This document shows, in pieces, positions 57,268-64,000 of a stretch of 64,000 nt of DNA. Origin of the DNA: Valencia hispanica (taxonomy: Eukaryota > Chordata > Actinopteri > Cyprinodontiformes > Valenciidae). The translations under genes and the position numbers were made by a program. A model generated the notes under the pieces. The model saw nothing but the letters and a program-made list of their open reading frames with translations, was not told the DNA's origin and ran no database searches. The stretch's first letter is position 1. Every line of letters starts with the position of its first letter. The stretch spans positions 41,737,000 to 41,800,999 of the forward strand of contig OY747710.1 in assembly GCA_963556495.2 (NCBI GenBank), in the 5' to 3' direction.

Positions 57268-58689
57268 GTGCAGTTTTAATATGACTTAAAGGGCTTTTAA
57301 TTGGCATCAAATACTAGAATAATACTGGTTATTCTCTCATATGAATACCAGTTTTCATTGCTATGTCTCCAATTACTCTCTCTGGAGCCAATGTATTACA
57401 TCTGCGCTGCAATAAGCCCTACACTTAAGAAGAGTCATAAATAAATCTATTTTTTCTTGAGATTTTATTAGTTGTTTGGTTTTTTTCTTTGTCTTTTCTA
57501 AATAACCCCGACAAGAACTTACACATTTTCAGCTGGCTCTATGTCAGGCCTCATAAGCCATTTCATAATTCACATCAGTCGTTTTCTGGTACACATTAAG
57601 ATAATGGATTCTGACCCAGACAACCATGCTGCTTTACAATACTGCAGGCCTCTTCAAGACCTACTTGTAGGAATGTATAAGAATGTGGAACAAAATGTGA
57701 GATGGATAATGAAGTTCATATTCAAAATTCATTGTTGTATTTTTACCTTGTACAGCCCCTTGCACTTAACCTGACTTTATTTGGTATTGATGCTGATTAC
57801 TCAGGCTGTGAAGAAAGAAAAATCACCATGAAAATCAAACATGTTCAGCACAACATAAGGAATAAGAAGGACCGAATGGCATGTCTCCAAATCTTTGCTT
57901 TTAAATGCTGTCCGAAAGTCAGCAAGGATGTTTAGGAGAGAGGTGAGCGCTTCGTCAACGTGTGGCTAAAAACGAACAAAAGCTTTTGATTCATCGCGGC
58001 ACTCTTAAAAGAGACTTGGATACAAATCTTGGGATGGGTTAGGTTTAAATCTGCGAACCAGAGGGACTCATTGTTTCAATATAAAACAGCAATGTGGAAC
58101 CTCTTTTGGTGTAAAGGTTTGGCAACATGTTGGTGCCATTTGGAAAACTTTTTTAAGGAGAGGCGAAAAATGTGTGTGAGAGTGTTCTTTTTAACTTGTT
58201 TCTGAAGTACAGCTCCTGAAACGTCATCATAAACTGCTCTGAAAGATTCACAAACGACTGGTCTTCTGCAGAAAACAGCGTCACTGTTGTCTGCTTGATT
58301 TTCACATAATGCACCAAGCTTGTGATGGAAATGGGTATTTTACTATCTAGCGAAAAAAGAATAACATTTGCAATAGTTGTAATCAATTTTGGAATGTTTT
58401 ATTATTTATTTTTAAGGTAGGAATAGCTAGATACAATTTACAAGCCATAAGATTTCTACCCTATCTGAACTTTCAGGCACATTCATGTGGTTTAGAATTG
58501 TCACACAGCTGATAAATCACTTCTACTCCACCAGGGGGACTCCTATTTGACTGACATGTTTGCATGTATAAAGTCTGCAGAGGTATTGATACTATACCTC
58601 TAGAACATTTGCAATTATTTTATGTTAAGAACAAAGTTCTCTGGAAATTGTTTCTAAAGTTTTCTACATCTACTGGCTGAAGTGTTTGT
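57265..58689. other. Non-coding stretch, nothing recognised
   Basis: Small open frames (57541-57774, 57702-57935) resemble no known protein. No repeat ends. Confidence 0.4.
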
Positions 58690-59537
58690 CCATTCTCCTT
58701 TGCAAAATAGCTCAAGTCAAGTCAGATGGGATGTAGAGCTATGCATTCTCAGTTGGATTTAGATCATAACTTTGACTGGGCCATTGTAACACATGAATAT
58801 GCTTTGATCCAAACCATTCCATTGCAGCTTTGACTATGTCTAGGGCCTCCATCCTGCTAAAGTCTTCTGTAGACACTAACTGGTTTACTTCCAAGATTGC
58901 CCTGTTTCAATTCTGACCAGCCTCTCTGTCCCTGCTGAAGAACTATATCCTCACAGCATAATGACGCATCCACCATGTTTTATTGTAGGGGTGGTATGTT
59001 GATATGTTGATGTACATTTGGTTCTCATCTGACCACACCACCTTCTGGTTCGCTGTCTACCTTAGATGACAACGGTACCTGAGTTTTGGGTTTTTGCTGC
59101 TCCTCCTGAGTTCCCGTGGGCCTTTTCTCTTTTTTGTCAGGTGGATACTCTTCTTGACACATATGCCTGTTAAAGGGGACAATAATTTTCTTGCAACCTT
59201 GGAGTTGTGTCATACTCTTACCACTTTTAGATGATGGATGCTCTGGCAATTGTTTAAAGCGTGGGATTTTTTTTTTCTAGAGTAATCCTGCTTTAAACTT
59301 CTACTCAACTTTATCTCAGATCATTTTGGTGAGTTCTGGTCTATTTACCAATCTGCAGATTTCTAAATGAAATTGGATCCATTGGATTTTATTAAGGGGG
59401 ATCAGATCAAGGTACTCAAATATACATTTTTTCAAGATTATTATTTCTTTAAAGGTTTAAAACCATGATCTTTTTTATTGTCACATTTAATACATTAAAG
59501 TTTGTGACTATAATACTAGTTTTGCACAGCTCTGTAT
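58690..59537 (-). mobile_element. Tc1-like transposon relic, antisense
   Basis: Phrases such as TTTGACTGGGCCATTGTAAC, CATGAATATGCTTTGATCC, GTCCCTGCTGAAGAA and TCATCTGACCACACCACC, together with a right edge AGTTTTGCACAGCTCTG, are the decayed minus-strand copy of the family at 1-614 and 23740. No frame is intact; part of the middle is missing. Confidence 0.8.
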
Positions 59538-60120
59538 GTTTGAATAACACTTTGTGTCTAAAAGTAGGCCATTGGTTAACATAATATCACTGCAAACACA
59601 GAGGACAGAAAGAATTCTTAACAAATTTCAAACTGGATATTTCACACTTTCCACCGCAAGCTGTGGTCGAAATTTACAGACAAACTACAAATCATTTTTG
59701 GTCTTGGTGAAAAAAGACCTTTTCACCATTTTGGTGTGGTAGCCCCTCTTTTGGGTGGGGCGGCAAAGATGACCTCTGCTCGGCAGGAAGGCCATAATAG
59801 CATCTATGCTCTCGCAGTGTGTCATTACACGCTATATTTACATGAAACGCAGAAACCAGGGGTGGTACGTCACGACGTGAAGACACGGGGGGTGAAGATG
59901 CTGTGGTGCATGTCGACTCACACAACTAGACATTACTGGAGATTATAGGACTGTTTGGCCTGTAATGTGGTCTATTGTGCAATTTAATGACCATGGATAC
60001 ATGTTTTACAGCATCATTACATATTCATGGGATTGTCATGATTGTGTTTGTGTTTATATGCAGTGGTATTCACCTTTATCGTTAATCATAAAATGCAAGT
60101 ACATAAAATACCAACTGGTT
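59538..60120. other. Non-coding stretch with a GC-richer block
   Basis: About 59735-59945 is GC-richer and contains GGTGGTACGTCACGACGTG. It is open on both strands over about 70 codons but resembles nothing known. Confidence 0.35.
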
Positions 60121-60290
60121 TAGTCATGGTGGTATGGTGGTTAGAGTTGTTGCTGTTAGAACTGTTGAAAGTTCAAGTCTCAGCTCCCCAGCCCTTTCTG
60201 TGTGAAATTTGCATGTCATTTCTTTTGGATACTTCAGTTTTCTCCCACGGTACAAAAGCTCTATTTATAAAGACTGTCATGATCCAGTCC
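60121..60290 (+). repeat. Relic of a widespread tRNA-like fish repeat
   Basis: ATGGTGGTATGGTGGTTAGAG (A-box-like), AAAGTTCAAGTCTCAG (B-box-like) and TTTCTGTGTGAAATTTGCAT followed by TTTTCTCCCACGG are the order of phrases in a very common fish repeat. Decayed. Confidence 0.55.
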
Positions 60291-60520
60291 AAAGTATTGG
60301 ACATGGGTCCTGATCAATCTGTTTCTAAGTCATTTGTATCAAAGCAGCAAATTATCTTAATTCCCGATGCCTGTTGTAGCTCTATTGTTTGCTTTTTTTT
60401 CCAACTCTACCACTAGTAAACCACGCAGACAGTATTTGAAACAATCACACCCTGTTTTCAATTGCTTAGCTTACAAAATTTAATTGTAGGCTTTGCACAT
60501 TGTTTCATTTATCTAAATTT

Positions 60521-60922
60521 GGCAAGGTGCACAATGAGGGCCCGGGTGGGATTTGATCCCCAGAGTCCCGGGTGAGAGTCATGCGCGCTTACCAGTCAGC
60601 CAAAGGGACATCTGTGTGGCCAAAGCGCATGATCAATCGGAGACACAGTGACAGGACCCCACACTGTCACATCTCTCCCCCTCTTTTTTCCCCAAGCTCC
60701 GCACCACCAATTAGGAATCCATGGACTTATCAGTATTCACATGGATCCTGTCAACAACGCCAAATGTGGCAAGGTGCACAATCCCGGGTGGGATTTGATC
60801 CCCAGAGTCCCGGATGAGAGTCATGCACGCTTACCAGTCAGCCAAAGGGATAGCCCTGTGGCCAAGTAGCCAGGGCGCATGATCAATCGGAGACACAGTG
60901 ACAGGACCCCACACTGTCACAT
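60521..60922 (-). repeat. Tandem pair of a tRNA-like repeat (247-bp period)
   Basis: Unit 1 (60521-60672) and unit 2 (60768-60922) both start GGCAAGGTGCACAAT and end GGACCCCACACTGTCACAT, with a 95-bp spacer. On the minus strand each holds TTTGGCTGACTGGTAAGCG (A-box-like) and GGGGATCAAATCCCACC (B-box-like), so the unit looks like a tRNA-derived SINE. Unit 2 has an extra TAGCCAGG phrase and lacks a GAGGGC present in unit 1. The spacer would lie within the repeated period if this were a local tandem duplication of SINE plus flank. Confidence 0.75.
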
Positions 60923-61188
60923 AAAGAAAATATGGAATTTCTTGGTTGTTGATCCAACAAGCCAAATGCTTTTCACCATATACAATTCCAGTACATTAGT
61001 TGTGATAAAGCTTTTGAGAGAGAGTGTATTGGTTGCTGCAGCTCTACAACTTTTTTATCTGTGCACGATTAACCCAAACTACGTTGAAAGATTTTGAAAG
61101 GAGTTTAGCAAATATCTTTTTGTTTCTTGATGCATTTTTTAAATATACCTTTGAAACCAGAAAATTTAAATTCACTGTATGAAAGTGT
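60923..61188. other. Short unannotated stretch
   Basis: Nothing recognised. Confidence 0.4.
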
Positions 61189-61506
61189 AATGGTAAATGG
61201 TAAATGACCTGCATTTGTGTAGAGCTTTTTCAGTCAGGACCACAAAGCGCTTTACACCACATTCAGTCATTCACCCATTCACGCACACATTCACACACTG
61301 GTGGTGGTGAGCTACATTGTAGAATGTAGACAGAAGCCAGGCTTCCATGCACACAGGTGCCAAGCGGGCCATCTGACCACCACCAGCAGGCAAGGCGGGT
61401 GAAATGTTTCTCCCAAGGACACAACGACCGAGACGGAAGGAGCGGGGCTTCGATCCATTAACTCACCAGTTATGGAACAAACTCCCACCACCTGAGCCAC
61501 AGTCAT
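61189..61506 (-). mobile_element. tRNA-derived SINE, antisense, near complete
   Basis: Reverse-strand copy of the family at 21582. The left edge GGTAAATGGTAAATGACC is the tail, TTTTTCAGTCAGGACCACAA the 3' body, and the right edge CCACCTGAGCCACAGTCAT the tRNA-like head. Confidence 0.85.
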
Positions 61507-62164
61507 GATAGCTACTCCAAAACAATAACTTTATTACACTCAAACCACTTTGTAAATAATTTGGTGATACACTTAGAGTTGTAAAACCCATTTTTGCCCA
61601 AACTTCAGCTTTCTGGCTGATGTCTTAAAATGTTGTTTCCTAACCCGGGTCCTCAAGGCGCACTCCCCTGCATGTTGTAGATGTTTCCACACTTCAACAA
61701 ATTGATTTCACCGATGGCTGATTAACAGGCTTTTGTTGATCTGCAATCACCTGAATCAGGTGACCTCTAAAACATGCAGGGCAGTGTGTCTTGAGGACCA
61801 TGGCTAGGAAACACTGTCTTAAGACTCTGCTTAAATAATTCTACTTTTCCTCCCACATGATGCCATCAATGTTGTGAAGTGCACCAGCCCCTCTCTCTGT
61901 TCTCTTCCTGAAATTTTGACTGATTTACTTCTGAGATTTCTATGGTGTCACATAAGGAATCTGGGATTGAGGTGGCCTTCCATTTAAATCAAATGTTGTA
62001 AACTAACAGCAGAAATTTGGAGAGTCATGATATCATCATCTAGGCTTTAACAAATAGTTTAATTATGCAGGATTCTTTGAAGAAATTTGAAGAAAGAAAA
62101 AAAAAACCTACATGCATACATATGTTTTATCTCATTATTACGTTTTCATTCATGGATTGAGAAT
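61507..62164. other. Non-coding stretch, nothing certain
   Basis: About 61640-61810 contains CCCGGGTCCTCAAGGCGCAC and, inverted later, GTGTCTTGAGGACCATGGCT, so a small inverted-repeat element of unknown family may be present (phrase TCCTCAAG near 61649 against CTTGAGGA near 61791). Otherwise unremarkable. Confidence 0.4.
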
Positions 62165-63250
62165 CCCTTCAATTAAATTCAATTTCAATTCAGTTTATTT
62201 ATATAGTGCCAATTCACAACCGATGTCATCTCAAGGCACTTTACATGAAAAGTCATTTCAATACATTTATACAAACATTACAGTTAGTTTAAAGTTTGTG
62301 TTAGTTTCCTATGTAAGGAATCCCAGCAGATTGCATCGAGTCATTGACTCAAAGTTGCGTCCCGTTGATGCAGACTTCCAAGCACAGCAATCCCTCATAC
62401 TGAGCAAGCATCTAGTGACAGTGGAGATGAAAATCTCCCTTTTAACAGGAAGAAACCTCCAGCAGAACCTGGCTCAGTGCAAGTGGCCATCTGCCACGAC
62501 CGTCTGGGGATTTAAGAAGACAGAGCAGAGACACAGAAAGAACAGAGGATCTAATATAAGAGTACTTTCTATATTAAAGAAAGTGGAAAGTTGATAACAA
62601 GAGACGGGGGATATTCAGTCGCCGAGCCATTCATCCCAGTCGATGCCCTCGGTCCAAACGACATTGTAGCTAAGGAGGACACCAGACCAGGTGTAGCTTC
62701 TATGGAGGGAAAAACACTAAGAGGAAACAGAGTTAACAGTTGAAATAACGGCATATAATGCAGCTGGAGAGTAGTGGAAAAAGAAAGTAGCAGAGTGAAG
62801 AAAAGTGGTCAGTCTGTCCTCCAGCAGTCTAAGCCTATAGCAGCATAACTACAGAGCTAGCCCAGGATTACCTAAACCACTCTAACTATAAGCTTTATCA
62901 AAAAGGAAAGTTTAAAGCCTGGCCTTAAAAGTAAACAGAGTGTCTGCCTCACGGACTAAAGCTGGGAGCTGGTTCCACAGGAGAGGAGCCTGATAACTAA
63001 AAGATCTGCCTCCCATTCTACATTTAGAAATCCTAGGAACCAGCAGTAAACCTGCAGTCTGAGAGTGAAGTGCTCTGTTGGGAACATATGGACCAATCAG
63101 ATCTCTGATTTATGATGGAGCTAGATTATTAAGGGGTTTATATGTAAGAAGGAGGATCTTAAATTCTAGGAGCCAATGAAGGGAAGCTTAAAAAGGAGAA
63201 ATGTGATCTCTCTTTTTAATATTCATCAGAACTCTTGCTGCTGTATTTTT
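62165..63250 (-). mobile_element. 5'-truncated LINE, antisense
   Basis: The left edge TTCAATTTCAATTCAGTTTA with TTTATATAGTGCCAATTCAC is the 3' end; the interior AGGAAGAAACCTCCAGCAGA and TCAGTCTGTCCTCCAGCAG matches 18128-18990 nearly word for word. The far part (63120-63240) reads, on the minus strand, into the coding region (HWLL-like and KI-LL-TYK-like phrases around GGAGCCAATGAAGGGAAGC and GGGGTTTATATGTAAGAAGG). Broken, non-coding in effect. Confidence 0.78.
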
Positions 63251-64000
63251 TCCAATATACCATCTCTCTGTAGTAAAGGGTATATTCTATTAAGTCAAAT
63301 TGCTGCTGTCTTTCTCCCACAGTAATGTGTGGCCTCCAGATCGCTGTCTGTTTTTAATCTTGCAGTTCAGATTGAAATAGATCACCGAGTTCAAATGTTC
63401 ATGCGTGGGTCGTTGGGCATGGTAATGCAAAACGGTGTGTAGCTTATATTTTATGTCTTTTTCGTAGAGGGAGAATATGCTGTTAAGCCCCTGCTGGACT
63501 TTCATTTTATGCCGAGCCATTTTGAGTTCATTTTCATACATTGTGGCTAAATCTCAAAGTTGGGTTTTGAATTACGAATTAGTATAAAGAAGACCAGATT
63601 CTAGCCTTAAGGGGTAGAATTAAAGCGTCTCCGAACCTTCATTGCTGATTTCTTGTTACAGAATCGGCCATCTTCAATTTACTGCATATAAATGACATCC
63701 TTTTTACGTATATTTGCCTTTCAGCTTTTAACAACTTTAGTGTTTGCCTCCTTCGAACACAGGGGACGTGATGGAGACTGTGAGCCGCTTCTCTTCCATT
63801 TATTTAAAGCTTCATTACCCAGTCAAACATTTACCTGCAACTAGTGTCCAAGCAGCTCACACACAAACCCACATGAAGCGATGCTGCACTGTACATTAGT
63901 CTGCTTATACAATTCAATGTAGTGGGTATACTACACCTCTAATACTGTTTGTGTTTCCAAGCTGCGGTTCACTGCCTTCTTTGAACCCAACAGAGCACTA
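63251..64000. other. Non-coding stretch to window end, nothing recognised
   Basis: No exon or repeat end supported. An 83-codon minus frame (63290-63541) resembles no known protein. Confidence 0.4.

Noticed and set aside
1..64000. CRISPR arrays, operons, ribosome binding sites, replication origins
   Set aside because: The window is vertebrate nuclear DNA; no regularly spaced repeats of that kind were seen.

Overview
The window looks like teleost fish genomic DNA: AT-rich, intron-rich, and dominated by fish-type transposable elements (several Tc1-like families, hAT elements, L2/Rex1-type LINEs, a DIRS-type relic and tRNA-derived SINEs). The only host gene I can recognise is BCKDHB, the E1-beta subunit of the mitochondrial branched-chain alpha-keto acid dehydrogenase, on the + strand. 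Two coding exons are visible: an 87-nt exon at 35830-35916 and the terminal coding exon at 48303-48443. They match, by my memory of the human gene, exons 9 and 10. I found no upstream exon, so 1-35829 is probably the large preceding intron. A splice donor 11 nt after the stop and an acceptor at 50446, followed by AATAAA at 50865, suggest an extra 3'UTR exon.

Layout. 1-614: half of a Tc1-like element. 2559-3396: antisense LINE fragment. 6373-6559: SINE with a 10-bp target duplication. 7496-16300: a Tc1-like element split by a 7195-bp inverted-repeat element of unassigned superfamily (8640-15834), itself split by a hAT element (10065-11266). 16721-16762: a perfect 19-bp hairpin. 18128-18990: antisense LINE. 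21582-21873: SINE. 23740-25997: Tc1-like element split by a hAT (24030-25168). 28975-31517: LINE with an open endonuclease ORF and a partial reverse transcriptase. 34255-35590: LINE relic split by a TTAA-flanked inverted-repeat element. 35830-48443: BCKDHB exons and a 12.4-kb intron holding a DIRS-type relic split by a LINE with an open 514-codon frame, two Tc1-like relics (one split by a LINE) and a hAT. 51340-54549: near full-length but frame-broken LINE. The remainder to 64000 holds SINEs, Tc1 relics and an antisense LINE.

Apart from BCKDHB nothing here is clearly a functioning host gene. The transposase genes are all visibly broken; the longest open frames (286, 302 and 514 codons) are LINE-derived. 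The main scientific interest is the clean nesting history, readable from exact target-site duplications, and the unassigned 7.2-kb element. All family names rest on recognition by eye, without any database search.
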